DNA from: Butyrivibrio sp. INlla14
GTDB taxonomy: Bacteria; Bacillota; Clostridia; Lachnospirales; Lachnospiraceae
Length of the DNA stretch: 64,000 nucleotides
Reading direction: 5' to 3'
Assembly: GCF_900102515.1 (NCBI RefSeq)
Contig: NZ_FMVS01000011.1
Span: 62,001 to 126,000, forward strand
The notes beneath the pieces are model-generated. The model ran no database searches. It was given only the letters and a program-made list of their open reading frames with translations, and was not told where the DNA came from. Below, one piece after another: positions 44,463 through 54,220 of this stretch (positions are counted from its first letter, which is position 1; the number at the start of each line of letters is the position of its first letter). Position numbers and translations under genes: made by a program.

Positions 44463-46139
44463 TTATTTTTGATGATAGTCCATTTTTCTTATCTGTGCCC
44501 TACTTATCTTGCCATTTGTTGTCCTTGGAAGTTCCTTCACAAAACATATTTTTCTGGGATATTTGTAAAGTGCAACCCTCTCTCTTACAAAATCCTGGAT
44601 TTCATTTGATAGCTGCTGACTAGGTTCATATTCTTTATTCAGGATAATACTGGCCTTTACCAGAGTCCCTCTGTTTTTGGAAGGAAATCCAGTGACTGCG
44701 CATTCAAAAACTGCTGGATGCAGCATTATCACATCTTCTACTTCCGAGGGGCCTATGCGGTAGCCACTGGATTTTATAACATCATCATTTCTTCCAAGGA
44801 AAAAGATATTTCCATCTTTATCTTTTATAGCTCTGTCCCTGGTGTGATATATTCCTCCATCCCATATTTCCTGATAAAGTGTCTCATCACCAAGGTAGCC
44901 CTTAAAGATTCCAAGCGGCTTTTTGGACTTATCTTTAGGAAAAATCACTATTTCTCCTTCACTTCCATCAGGGACCTCTTTTCCAGCCTCATCCACAAGC
45001 CTTATGTCATATAGAGGGCTGGCAAGGCCAATAGATCCGGAAATCTGCTCTTTACCTACTGGTGTACATATCAAAAGAGCTGTCTCTGTCTGACCAAAGC
45101 CTTCCCTTATTATAAGTCCAGTCTTTTCAGTAAATTTCTGAGACACTTCTATTGGCATTGGCTCTCCTGCAGTTGTAACCTGCTTAAGAGAAGACAGATC
45201 GTATTTACTAAAGTCCTCAAGAACCAGATATTTGTAGATTGTAGGAGGCGCACAAAAGGAAGTTACCTTCTCTTCCTGCAATAGCTGTAAAATATCCCAG
45301 GCATAGAACTGTTCATAGTCGTAAACTAGAACCGCAGTTCCAACAAGCCACTGCCCGTATAGCTTACCCCAGGCAGACTTAGCCCACCCTGAATCTGCTA
45401 CAGTAAGGTGAACTCCATCACAAGAAGCTCCATGCCAGTTTTTAGCTGTATAAATATGTGAAAGTGGGTAAGAATAGTCGTGGATCACGGCCTTTGGAGC
45501 ACCATTGGTGCCAGAAGTAAAGTAATAGAGCATATCGTTATCTACTGAAGTTTCTACCCTTAAAAGTTTGTCAGAAGCCTTTTCCAAAAGCTTATCAAAC
45601 ATAAGAGCTGAGTTAAACTTTTCTCCAACTACAATCTGCTCTATCTTTTCTTTATCTTTTGCCTTGTCTTCTGCATCTTTGATTGCATCACTTACCTTGT
45701 GGCAGATATCATCTGAATTAACACATATAACAGCCTTAGCCCCGGACAAAACAAGTCTCTCAGCTATATCAGTAGCTGAAACCATGTGCGACGTAGGAAT
45801 AGCAACAGCCCCAAGCTTGTGAAGAGCAAGTATGCAGATCCAGAACTCGAATCGTCTTTTTAATAGAAGCATCACGCTATCTTTTTTACCGATTCCAAGA
45901 TCAATTAGCATGTTTGCTGCCTTATCTGATAATCTCTTTAGTTCGGCAAAAGAAAATTTTCTTACCTTTCCATCTGTACTCTTATGTATAAGGGCTATTT
46001 TTTCAGGTTCTTCCAAGGCATATCTGTCAACTATGTCGTAAGCAAAGTTGAAATTCCTGCCATAGGAAAAGCTTATGTCCTTAATGTCGCCGTTACTGTC
46101 CAATATTTCTTTATAAAACTCGGTATATAATCCCGTCAT
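44463..46139 (-). CDS. AMP-binding acyl-CoA synthetase, medium/short-chain type
   Basis: This ~558-residue adenylating enzyme resembles the ACSM branch. The ATP loop is YYFTSGTNGAPKAV (near 222), the A5 motif GFGQTETALLI, the A7-A8 region YHTRDRAIKDKDGNIFFLGRNDDVIKSSGYRIGP (one continuous block), and the C-terminal Lys in NGKISRAQIRKMD. It would activate a short or medium-chain fatty acid to acyl-CoA. It starts about 46 bases after accA and is probably the last gene of the fatty acid operon, so it may supply branched or volatile acid primers. The ATG at 46139 has only a weak ribosome site; a TTG at 46163 is possible. Confidence 0.82.
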   Translation of the reverse strand: MTGLYTEFYKEILDSNGDIKDISFSYGRNFNFAYDIVDRYALEEPEKIALIHKSTDGKVRKFSFAELKRLSDKAANMLIDLGIGKKDSVMLLLKRRFEFWICILALHKLGAVAIPTSHMVSATDIAERLVLSGAKAVICVNSDDICHKVSDAIKDAEDKAKDKEKIEQIVVGEKFNSALMFDKLLEKASDKLLRVETSVDNDMLYYFTSGTNGAPKAVIHDYSYPLSHIYTAKNWHGASCDGVHLTVADSGWAKSAWGKLYGQWLVGTAVLVYDYEQFYAWDILQLLQEEKVTSFCAPPTIYKYLVLEDFSKYDLSSLKQVTTAGEPMPIEVSQKFTEKTGLIIREGFGQTETALLICTPVGKEQISGSIGLASPLYDIRLVDEAGKEVPDGSEGEIVIFPKDKSKKPLGIFKGYLGDETLYQEIWDGGIYHTRDRAIKDKDGNIFFLGRNDDVIKSSGYRIGPSEVEDVIMLHPAVFECAVTGFPSKNRGTLVKASIILNKEYEPSQQLSNEIQDFVRERVALYKYPRKICFVKELPRTTNGKISRAQIRKMDYHQK

Positions 46140-46185
46140 TTTTTGTTTACCCAATCCCTGCAAGAAGGCTATTGAGGATTCCTTT

Positions 46186-46941
46186 CTAATATCCTATTGT
46201 TCTAAATTTTTCATATCGTAGATCAAGAAGTTCCTTGGATGACTTTTTAGAAAGCCCTACTATTTCCTTATAAATTTCATCCAATAGATACTCAGGATCC
46301 GAATTTTTTATGATCTTATCAATTATCCCAAGACTATAAAGCTTTTGAGCAGTAAGTCCCAGGGCTCTGGCAGCCACATCTGCCTTATCAGTAGTCTTCC
46401 ACAGAATATTTGAGCAGCTCTCTGGAGAAACCACGCTAAAATAGGCGTCATCTATCATCCATATTTTGTCTCCATGCGAAAGAGCAAGAGCTCCTCCGCT
46501 TCCGCCTTCACCTATAACTATTGATAAAATCGGAGTCTTAAGATCAGACATTTCATATAAGTTTTCAGCAATTGCCCGCCCCTGGCCATGTTCCTCAGAT
46601 TCCACATCGCAGTAGGCCCCCGCAGTATCAACAAAGCAAATTACTGGCCTTTTAAATTTCTCTGCCTGTTTCATAAGACGCAAAGCTTTTCTGTAGCCTT
46701 CAGGCCTAGCGCTTCCAAAATTGTGTTTGATCCTGCCACCTGTATCTTTTCCTTTCTCAATGCCGATCACGGTTACAGGGATATCCTTTAAAAAGGCTAT
46801 TCCTCCGATTACAGCCTTGTCATCGCCAAATAATCTGTCACCGGAAAGTTCCATAAAATCAGTAAATATTCCCTCTATATAATCTATAGAAGTCCTGCGG
46901 CCTATGCCTCTAGCGTTTCTAACTATCTCTATATCAGTCAT
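46186..46941 (-). CDS. accA: Acetyl-CoA carboxylase carboxyltransferase alpha subunit
   Basis: This 251-residue subunit, with AccD, moves CO2 from biotin to acetyl-CoA to make malonyl-CoA. Motifs: GDRLFGDDKAVIGGIA, PEGYRKALRLMKQAEKF, FVDTAGAY and IGEGGSGGALAL. It is short relative to E. coli AccA (319) but typical of Firmicutes. It begins 40 bases after accD. Confidence 0.95.
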   Translation of the reverse strand: MTDIEIVRNARGIGRRTSIDYIEGIFTDFMELSGDRLFGDDKAVIGGIAFLKDIPVTVIGIEKGKDTGGRIKHNFGSARPEGYRKALRLMKQAEKFKRPVICFVDTAGAYCDVESEEHGQGRAIAENLYEMSDLKTPILSIVIGEGGSGGALALSHGDKIWMIDDAYFSVVSPESCSNILWKTTDKADVAARALGLTAQKLYSLGIIDKIIKNSDPEYLLDEIYKEIVGLSKKSSKELLDLRYEKFRTIGY

Positions 46942-46980
46942 GTTTTTTCTTTATTCCTTGTGATAATAAAATTCCAAACT

Positions 46981-47817
46981 CTAGTTGTATCCGTGGAGTT
47001 TTAGAAGTCTTTCCAGTATTTCTTTTTGCTCATGTCTTTCAACAATAAGGTCTATAAAGCCGCACTCTTTAACTCTTTCTGCCTTTTGAAAGCCCTCTGG
47101 AAGAGATGTTTTTAAAGTTTTCTCAACAACTCTTGGCCCTGCAAAACCAACCCTGGCGCCAGGCTCTGAAAGAGTGATGTCCCCAAGCATTGCAAAGCTT
47201 GCGTCAACACCGCCCGTAGTGGGATTTGTCAAAAGAACTATGTATAGGAGTCCGCTGTTACTATGCCTCTTAACTGCAGCTGAAACCTTGGACATCTGCA
47301 TAAGGGATATCATTCCCTCCTGCATCCTGGCTCCTCCTGATACGGTCACTCCAATAACAGGAAGGTTATTCTTGGTTGCATATTCAAAGAGCCTTGTTAT
47401 CTTTTCGCCAACAACCGCTCCCATAGATCCCATCATAAAATTGCCATCCATAGCAAAAATGCAGGTCTTAATGCCTCCAATCAGAGCTTCGCCGCAGATA
47501 ACGCCCTCTTTTTCTCTGCTCTTTTCCCTGGCAGCTTTAAGCTTTTCATCATATTCAGGAAAATCAAGAATATTCCTTGATTCCATGTCGCCATCAAATT
47601 CCAGAAAACTCCTTTTATCTGTAAGCATAAGTATTCTGCGTCTTGCTCTTACTGGAAAATAGTATCCGCACGAAGGGCAGACAAAATTATTTTTCCTGAT
47701 CTTAGAAACGCTTGATAGCGTCTGACATTTCTTGCAGGTGATCCTTCTACTTCTAGTTCTTATATTTTCACTTTCAAGCTCATTGTTTGCTTTTAAAAAA
47801 AGCTTTTTTAAATCCAT
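46981..47817 (-). CDS. accD: Acetyl-CoA carboxylase carboxyltransferase beta subunit
   Basis: The N-terminal zinc ribbon (CKKC and CPSC, near residues 28-52) marks AccD, followed by the crotonase-like core (GGARMQEGMISLMQM, TTGGVDASFAMLGDI). The start is set at 47817 (MDLKKLF) with AAGG 9 bases upstream; an earlier ATG at 47859 would overlap accC by 41 bases. Length 279. Confidence 0.94.
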   Translation of the reverse strand: MDLKKLFLKANNELESENIRTRSRRITCKKCQTLSSVSKIRKNNFVCPSCGYYFPVRARRRILMLTDKRSFLEFDGDMESRNILDFPEYDEKLKAAREKSREKEGVICGEALIGGIKTCIFAMDGNFMMGSMGAVVGEKITRLFEYATKNNLPVIGVTVSGGARMQEGMISLMQMSKVSAAVKRHSNSGLLYIVLLTNPTTGGVDASFAMLGDITLSEPGARVGFAGPRVVEKTLKTSLPEGFQKAERVKECGFIDLIVERHEQKEILERLLKLHGYN

Positions 47818-47818
47818 T

Positions 47819-49147
47819 TCACAAAACCTTCTGACATATGGATGTGTCGTAATTTCCAATGATAAATCTGTTATTATCCATAAATTTCATATGCATTTCT
47901 CTGTTGTTATCAACTCCCACAAGTACAAACTCAGACAGGGCGCTCTTCATCTTCCGGATGGCGCCATCCCTTGTAGATGCGCAGACTATGAGCTTGCCAA
48001 GCATTGAATCATAAAAGGGTGGAACCTTGTAATCTGTATAAAGAGCTGAATCAAACCTGACTCCTACTCCCCCCGGAACATGGAGCATCTTAACTGTCCC
48101 TGTTGATGGCTTAAAGTCCTTGGAATTCTCAGCACAGATCCTGCATTCTATGGCATGATTTCCTGTGTAAACATCACTTTGTTCAAAGCTAATATCCATG
48201 CCAGCAGCTGTTCTTATCTGCCATTCCACAATATCAATTCCTGAAACCATCTCTGTTACAGAATGCTCAACCTGAAGCCTTGTGTTCATCTCCATGAAGT
48301 AAAAAGAATCTCCTTTTACAAGAAATTCGATTGTTCCCACTGTGACATAGCCAACCTTTTTTGTGAGTCTTGTTGAAGCCTCATACATTTCTTTTCTGAG
48401 TTTATCCGATAAAACAGGGGCAGGGCACTCTTCTATTAGCTTTTGGTTCTTTCTCTGTACTGAGCAGTCGCGGTCTCCTAAAATAACAACCTTGCCCTTT
48501 TTATCAGCAAGAATCTGCACTTCAACGTGCTTCACATTTTCCAGGTATTTTTCCATGAATATGGCATCATCAGCAAAAGAGCTGGCTGCTTCTTTTTTTA
48601 CAAGTTCAAAGGCATTATCAAGTTCCTCAGGGGTTCTTACTATGCGGATTCCCTTTCCTCCGCCGCCAGATCTTGCCTTAAGAATAACAGGGTAGCCAAT
48701 TCTATCAGCTTCTTCATGGGCCATCTTGGCATTATCAAGGATATCGCTTCCCGGAGTAACAGGAACTCCTGCGCTTATAGCGATTGCTCTTGCCATCTCT
48801 TTTTGTCCCATCTGCTCCATAACTTCGGCAGAAGGTCCAATAAGTGTAAGACCATTTTCAGCGCATTTTTTTGCAAATTCGGGATTTTCAGAGAGCATTC
48901 CGTATCCTGGATGTATTGCCTTTGAATGTGTCTCCAAAGCCACCGTAAGAATAGCATCCATATTAAGATAGCTGTCCTTTAGGCGGACTCCTCCGATGCA
49001 GTAGCTCTCATCTGCCATATTCACATGGAGGGCATCTCTGTCTGCCTCAGAAAACACAGCAACAGTCTTTATGCCCATCTCCTTGCAGGCTCTTATTACT
49101 CTGACTGCAACTTCACCACGATTTGCAATTAGGATTTTGTCAAACAC
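47819..49147 (-). CDS. accC: Biotin carboxylase subunit of acetyl-CoA carboxylase
   Basis: This 442-residue ATP-grasp enzyme carboxylates biotin on AccB. The N-terminus FDKILIANRGEVAVRVIRA, the Gly-rich loop SGGGGKGIRIV and the EMNTRLQVEHSVTEMV motif are intact. The start is a GTG at 49147, with GGAGG upstream and the fabZ stop just before it. Confidence 0.96.
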   Translation of the reverse strand: MFDKILIANRGEVAVRVIRACKEMGIKTVAVFSEADRDALHVNMADESYCIGGVRLKDSYLNMDAILTVALETHSKAIHPGYGMLSENPEFAKKCAENGLTLIGPSAEVMEQMGQKEMARAIAISAGVPVTPGSDILDNAKMAHEEADRIGYPVILKARSGGGGKGIRIVRTPEELDNAFELVKKEAASSFADDAIFMEKYLENVKHVEVQILADKKGKVVILGDRDCSVQRKNQKLIEECPAPVLSDKLRKEMYEASTRLTKKVGYVTVGTIEFLVKGDSFYFMEMNTRLQVEHSVTEMVSGIDIVEWQIRTAAGMDISFEQSDVYTGNHAIECRICAENSKDFKPSTGTVKMLHVPGGVGVRFDSALYTDYKVPPFYDSMLGKLIVCASTRDGAIRKMKSALSEFVLVGVDNNREMHMKFMDNNRFIIGNYDTSICQKVL

Positions 49148-49148
49148 C

Positions 49149-49574
49149 TTAGTTTTCCTCCGATATTATCGCAAAAGAAAAATCGCCGCTCATACATTTT
49201 TTGCCATCTACTGACACTACGCCCTTTAAGGCATACAAGGGATGGCTTTTCCTTACAAGACTTACATCAATCTTTATCTGATCTCCAGGATGTATCATGC
49301 CTCTGAATCTGACCTTATCAAGGCCCGTGTAGACAGGAAGCGTGCCTGCCTTCATCTCTTCTTGAAACAAAGCACAGGCTGACTGAGCCATCATCTCACA
49401 CTGTATGACGCCTGGAACTATTGGATTATTGGGAAAATGTCCCTGCAAAAAGAATTCATCTCCCCTTACCTTGTAGTAGCCAGTTGCACTTCCATCCTCA
49501 TTAAGGACCACCTCATCCAAAAGAAGCATTGGCTCTCTGTGAGGCAGGATCTTTTTTATCTCTTCTCTATTCAT
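49149..49574 (-). CDS. fabZ: 3-hydroxyacyl-[ACP] dehydratase FabZ
   Basis: This 141-residue hot-dog enzyme has the active-site motif LQGHFPNNPIVPGV with catalytic His, and the following CEMMAQ helix with its acidic residue. The N-terminal LPHREPMLLLDEV fits the family. It overlaps accB by 4 bases. Confidence 0.95.
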   Translation of the reverse strand: MNREEIKKILPHREPMLLLDEVVLNEDGSATGYYKVRGDEFFLQGHFPNNPIVPGVIQCEMMAQSACALFQEEMKAGTLPVYTGLDKVRFRGMIHPGDQIKIDVSLVRKSHPLYALKGVVSVDGKKCMSGDFSFAIISEEN

Positions 49575-50005
49575 GCTATTTCAAAAAGAACCTGATCATA
49601 CTCAACCAGGTCTCCCTCCTTGGCTCCAATCTTTGATATAACGCCATCTACAGGCGCCTTAACTTCATTCATCATCTTCATAGCCTCGATACTACACAGA
49701 ACATCGCCCTTCTTGACAGCATCGCCTTCTATAAATGTTCTGCCATTTACCTCTCCGTAAAAGACTCCAAGAAGTGGGGATTTTACTTTTGCTGCCAAGT
49801 CACTTTCTTCCTGATTCCCAGCTTCGTCCTCACTTTGGGCTGCACTTTTTTCTGCACAGAAAATTGCATTTTCCTTGGCAGATGCTCCACAGAAAGCTTC
49901 AGGCTTATTTCTTGACATGCTTATCTTAAGGCCCTCTGCCTCAACGCACAGTTCAGTTAAATCCAGCTCTTTAAAGACTTCAACATACTCCTTTAAAAAA
50001 CTCAT
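49571..50005 (-). CDS. accB: Biotin carboxyl carrier protein of acetyl-CoA carboxylase
   Basis: This 144-residue protein has a helical N-terminus, an Ala/Glu-rich linker and a C-terminal biotinyl domain with EAMKMMNEV (biotinylated Lys110). It carries CO2 between AccC and AccAD. Confidence 0.94.
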   Translation of the reverse strand: MSFLKEYVEVFKELDLTELCVEAEGLKISMSRNKPEAFCGASAKENAIFCAEKSAAQSEDEAGNQEESDLAAKVKSPLLGVFYGEVNGRTFIEGDAVKKGDVLCSIEAMKMMNEVKAPVDGVISKIGAKEGDLVEYDQVLFEIA

Positions 50006-50022
50006 AATGAATGCACCATCCT

Positions 50023-51261
50023 TTACTCATCGAACTTTTTAAATGCAAGACAGGCGTTATGACCTCCAAAACCAAGTGATGTGCTGATGGCATATTTAAG
50101 GTCAGCGCTAAGTGCCTTGTTTGGAGTGTAATCAAGGTCACACTCTTCATCTTTTTCCTTGTAATTGATAGTTGGTGGTACGATACCATTTTCCAGAGCA
50201 AGGACAGAAACCAAGGCTTCAACTGCGCCAGTTGCTCCCATCATGTGTCCTGTCATGGATTTTGTGGAACTAACGTGGATGTCATAGGCATCCTTGCCAA
50301 ATACTGCCTTGATTGCCTTGGTCTCCATTGCATCATTTAAATGAGTTCCTGTTCCATGGGCATTTATGTAAAGGCTCTTGCAGTCCTTTATCCCGGATTC
50401 TTCTGTAGCACTTTTTATAGCTCTGATAGCACCGCTTCCCTCAGGATCTGGAGCTGTGATATGATACGCATCCGCTGTGTTTCCGTATCCTGTCACCTCC
50501 GCCAGGATCCTTGCTCCGCGCTTTTTGGCATGCTCATATTCCTCAAGAACAAGGATCCCGGCACCCTCACCCATAACAAAACCGCCTCTTCTCTTATCAA
50601 AGGGGAGACTTCCTTCCTCAGGGTTCTCAGAAAGATTAAGTGCCTGGCAATTTACAAAGCCAGCCATTGAAAGTTCATTTATAGAAGCTTCTGCTCCGCC
50701 TGCAATTATTGCATCAGCATAACCATGCTTTATTGCTCTGTATGCCTCTCCAATAGTGTGGGTCGATGTTGCACAGGCTGTAACTACAGGAAGTGTAGGA
50801 CCTTTTGCTCCAAACTTTATAGAAATCGCTCCAGCTGCCATATTACTGATCATCATAGGTACAAAAAAGGGTGACACAAAATCAGGTCCCTTATCATTTA
50901 ACTTATTGTTTTCTCTGATTGTTGAATTGATTCCTCCAATTCCAGAGCCCACATATACTCCAAATCTTTCCTTATCAAGCTCGCTATCAAGGATCCCGCT
51001 CTGCTCAACTGCCTGTTTGGCAGCTCCCATGGCATACTGCATAAAAAGATCTGACTTTCTGATTTCCTGCATGGACTCATAATACTTTTTGGGTTCAAAA
51101 TCCTTGACCTCCGCATCGAGACTTACCTTTAGCCTTGATGCATCAAATCTCTCAATTTTCCCAATTCCGCATTTGCCCTTTTTTATATTGTTCCAAAAGG
51201 TCTCTATGTCATTCCCTATAGGTGAAATAACTCCAAGCCCTGTAACTACGACTCTACACAT
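50023..51261 (-). CDS. fabF: 3-oxoacyl-[ACP] synthase II FabF
   Basis: This ~412-residue condensing enzyme elongates acyl-ACP with malonyl-ACP. The nucleophile Cys lies in VVTACATSTHTIG (near 163), and the two His are in INAHGTGTHLND and STKSMTGHMMGA. The start is set at 51261 (MCRVVVTGLG) because GGAGG is 5 bases upstream; it overlaps the fabG end by 8 bases. Confidence 0.96.
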   Translation of the reverse strand: MCRVVVTGLGVISPIGNDIETFWNNIKKGKCGIGKIERFDASRLKVSLDAEVKDFEPKKYYESMQEIRKSDLFMQYAMGAAKQAVEQSGILDSELDKERFGVYVGSGIGGINSTIRENNKLNDKGPDFVSPFFVPMMISNMAAGAISIKFGAKGPTLPVVTACATSTHTIGEAYRAIKHGYADAIIAGGAEASINELSMAGFVNCQALNLSENPEEGSLPFDKRRGGFVMGEGAGILVLEEYEHAKKRGARILAEVTGYGNTADAYHITAPDPEGSGAIRAIKSATEESGIKDCKSLYINAHGTGTHLNDAMETKAIKAVFGKDAYDIHVSSTKSMTGHMMGATGAVEALVSVLALENGIVPPTINYKEKDEECDLDYTPNKALSADLKYAISTSLGFGGHNACLAFKKFDE

Positions 51262-51994
51262 ACATTCCTCCATCAACCTTTATTACTTCTCCTGTGATAT
51301 AAGATGATCTGTCAGAAGCAAGGAAAAGAACCAGTTCTGCCACATCTAAAGGACTACCAAGTCTTCCCAAAGTTATCTGCTTATTTATTTCCTGAACCTG
51401 CTCAGGACTTAATTTATCTGTCATATCTGTAGCTATAAAGCCCGGGGCAACTGCATTACATCTTATATTCTTTCTTCCGTACTCTTTTGCTACAGACTTG
51501 GTAAAGCCAATTATTCCAGCCTTGGAAGCAGCGTAATTGGTCTGGCCTTTATTGCCCATAAGCCCTACTACGGAACTTATATTTATAATGTTTCCATTCT
51601 TTTTTCTTACAAACTGTCTTATAAAAGATCTGGTAACAAACATGGTTCCTTTTAGATTTACGTCAATTACATCCCCGATATCCATTATTGAAAGAGAAGG
51701 CAGGATATTGTCTCTTGTTATTCCGGCATTATTTACAAGAATATCTACGCCTCCAAAGTCTGCTGTTATTTCCTCTGCCACACTCTCAACTTCTTCAGGG
51801 TTCTTAATATCACAGGTATAGAGCCTTGCATCAACGCCTTTTTCCTTAAGCTCTTCAATAAACTTTTTGGTTTCCTCTGTGGCTCTTGTTGCGATGATCG
51901 CAAGATTCGCCCCATTTTCAGCAAACTTTTCTGCAATAGCTCTTCCGATTCCTCTACTGCCGCCTGTAACAACGGCCACTTTTCCTTTAAGCAT
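51254..51994 (-). CDS. fabG: 3-oxoacyl-[ACP] reductase FabG
   Basis: This 246-residue SDR enzyme has the NADPH motif GGSRGIG (about 12-18), NNAGITRD, the catalytic Ser of SSVVGLMG and YAASK. The C-terminal YITGEVIKVDGGMYV is typical. It overlaps the fabD stop by 8 bases. Confidence 0.96.
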   Translation of the reverse strand: MLKGKVAVVTGGSRGIGRAIAEKFAENGANLAIIATRATEETKKFIEELKEKGVDARLYTCDIKNPEEVESVAEEITADFGGVDILVNNAGITRDNILPSLSIMDIGDVIDVNLKGTMFVTRSFIRQFVRKKNGNIINISSVVGLMGNKGQTNYAASKAGIIGFTKSVAKEYGRKNIRCNAVAPGFIATDMTDKLSPEQVQEINKQITLGRLGSPLDVAELVLFLASDRSSYITGEVIKVDGGMYV

Positions 51995-52919
51995 AATTTA
52001 GTTCCTTCTTTATCTTTTCAAGAGATTCAAGATCGCAGATATTGAAGATTCTGGCGCCTTTGACAGTTCTTTTTACAAAGGAAGAAAGGGTCTTTCCTGG
52101 CCCACACTCTATAAAGGTGTCAACGCCGTCCTCTGCCATATTAAGAAGGGTTTCCTCCCACTTTACGCTATTTGATATCTGCTCAGTCAAAAGATCTAAG
52201 ATCTGGCCTTTATTTTCAGGATATAACCTTGCAGTTTTATTGGCGTAAACAGGTCTGTGTTTCTCATTTACCTTGTATACATTGTTATCAAGAAGCTCAT
52301 TTTTAAGCTGTTCTGAAGCCTCCTGCATATATGGTGTATGGAATGATCCGCTGACATTTAACTGCACAAACCTGATCTTCTCACCAGTAAGTTTTTCTTT
52401 AAAAGCTTCCATATTAGAACTGGAGCCTGAGACAACAATCTGACCAGGGCAGTTATAGTTGACAGGATAAACTTTAAATTCATCGCAAAGAGCTTCCAGA
52501 GCTTTTTTATCCATTCCCATAACAGCAACCATGGTGCCCTTGTGTTTTTTAGAGGCTTCCTGCATGAGCTGGGCTCTTTTGCAGACAAGCTTAAAGGCGC
52601 TTTCCTTGGAAAGTGTGTCAGAAACTGCCATTCCTACTACTTCTCCCAGTGAAAAGCCCGCCACCACGTCAGGATGGATTCCGGCACTTTCAAGGGCCAG
52701 AGCTCCTGCAATATCAGCAAGAAAAAGACAAGGCTGTGTGTTTTTAGTTTCCTTTAGCTCCTCTTCTGTGCCCTTTAGCATCTGTATAATCGTTCCTGGC
52801 CTTATGGCCTCAGCTACTCCAAAAAAATTATGGACTGCCGGAATATTCTCATATAGATCTCTGGCCATTCCTGGGAACTGACTTCCCTGACCAGAAAATA
52901 TAAATGCAATTTTTCCCAT
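51987..52919 (-). CDS. fabD: Malonyl-CoA:ACP transacylase FabD
   Basis: This 310-residue enzyme loads malonate onto ACP. The oxyanion motif FSGQGSQ, nucleophile GFSLGEVVG (Ser near 93) and the catalytic His in SGSFHTPYM are intact. A GGAGG precedes the ATG. Confidence 0.95.
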   Translation of the reverse strand: MGKIAFIFSGQGSQFPGMARDLYENIPAVHNFFGVAEAIRPGTIIQMLKGTEEELKETKNTQPCLFLADIAGALALESAGIHPDVVAGFSLGEVVGMAVSDTLSKESAFKLVCKRAQLMQEASKKHKGTMVAVMGMDKKALEALCDEFKVYPVNYNCPGQIVVSGSSSNMEAFKEKLTGEKIRFVQLNVSGSFHTPYMQEASEQLKNELLDNNVYKVNEKHRPVYANKTARLYPENKGQILDLLTEQISNSVKWEETLLNMAEDGVDTFIECGPGKTLSSFVKRTVKGARIFNICDLESLEKIKKELNYA

Positions 52920-52957
52920 ACTTCCTCCGCAAATATGACATGACTCTTGTCAAAGAC

Positions 52958-53893
52958 TCATATAGCTATCTTTAAAAGTTTCTCTGCCTCGCCTGTAATG
53001 GATGTGATTATTTCCTTGCAGGTTCCTTCTTCTTTAACAAGGCCTGCAATCTGCCCACACATACAAGATCCTGTCTTTACATCCCCATCAACAGCAGCTC
53101 TTCTAAGTGCTCCTGCTCCCATCTTTTCAAGCTCATCAGCTGTAGTTACTCCATCGTTTTCCTTGGACGAAAACTCTCTTGTCATGGAATTTTTTAGGGC
53201 TCTTACAGGGTGTCCCAGGCTCTTTCCAGTAACTATTGTGTCTCGGTCTTTAGCCTTTAGAACTTTTTCCTTGTAATTTGGATGGACATTACACTCCTTG
53301 GCTGTAAGGAATCTTGTTCCCATCTGAATTGCCTTTGCTCCCAGCATAAATGCTGCAGCCATTCCTCTTCCATCAGCAATTCCTCCTGCCGCAATGACAG
53401 GGATACTGACAGCATCAACAACCTGAGGCACTAGGGCCATTGTAGTTGTATCTCCAACGTGGCCTCCTGACTCACATCCTTCTGCAACTACAGCAGATGC
53501 CCCCATTCGCTCTACCATAACTGCAAGGGCTACGCTGGCAACTACGCAGATAACCTTAACTCCATTAGAAATGAGCTTGTCCATATATTTGACAGGGTTG
53601 CCTGCACCTGTTGTAACAACCTTTATCTTTTCCTGGCATACAACGTCTACAGCTTCCTCGATATATGGGCTCATGAGCATCAGATTTACACCAAAGGGCT
53701 TATCAGTTAATTCCTTGGCCTTTTTTATCTGGGCTCTAAGCTGCTCTCCATTAGAATTCATGGCAGCTATAAGTCCAAGTCCGCCAGCATTTGATACAGC
53801 CGCAGCAAGATCAGCATCTGCAATCCAGGCCATTCCGCCCTGAATGACTGGGTACTGTATCCCCAGCATTTCACATACAGGATTTTTTTCCAT
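52958..53893 (-). CDS. fabK: Enoyl-[ACP] reductase II FabK
   Basis: This FMN-dependent reductase (about 311 residues) does the last step of elongation. Motifs: VIQGGMAWIAD, NAGGLGLIAAMNSNGEQL, GCESGGHVG (key His) and IPVIAAGGIADG. The start is set at 53893 (MEKNPVCEMLG) with GGAGG 5 bases upstream; a TTG at 53905 is possible. It replaces FabI, as in many clostridia. Confidence 0.95.
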   Translation of the reverse strand: MEKNPVCEMLGIQYPVIQGGMAWIADADLAAAVSNAGGLGLIAAMNSNGEQLRAQIKKAKELTDKPFGVNLMLMSPYIEEAVDVVCQEKIKVVTTGAGNPVKYMDKLISNGVKVICVVASVALAVMVERMGASAVVAEGCESGGHVGDTTTMALVPQVVDAVSIPVIAAGGIADGRGMAAAFMLGAKAIQMGTRFLTAKECNVHPNYKEKVLKAKDRDTIVTGKSLGHPVRALKNSMTREFSSKENDGVTTADELEKMGAGALRRAAVDGDVKTGSCMCGQIAGLVKEEGTCKEIITSITGEAEKLLKIAI

Positions 53894-53925
53894 ATTCTCC
53901 TCCAAGCAAACAGCAAATATGCGTA

Positions 53926-54153
53926 TTAAGAATTTGATGACTCGATAAGGGCTGTGAGCTTATCAATATTTGTAATGTCCTGCGAAAGCTCGATCTTGCA
54001 ATCAAGTTCTTCCTGCATCTGCATTACAAGCTCCATGATGTCAAGTGAATCAAGTCCAATCTCAGAAAAAGATGCGCTTGTTGAAATCTCTGACTCCTCC
54101 TTATCAAGATACTCTGCGATAATTCTTACTATTACTGCCTTTACGTCCTTCAT
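53926..54153 (-). CDS. acpP: Acyl carrier protein
   Basis: This 75-residue acidic protein has the phosphopantetheine Ser36 in GLDSLDIMELVM. AAGGAG lies 9 bases before the ATG. It is the first gene of the fatty acid operon, with the MerR-type promoter about 70 bases upstream. Confidence 0.95.
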   Translation of the reverse strand: MKDVKAVIVRIIAEYLDKEESEISTSASFSEIGLDSLDIMELVMQMQEELDCKIELSQDITNIDKLTALIESSNS

Positions 54154-54220
54154 TTTTTTCGTCTCCTTTTATGTATGTTTTTTTGTTTGTTTTTTCTATG
54201 AAATAATTCATTTCTTTGTT

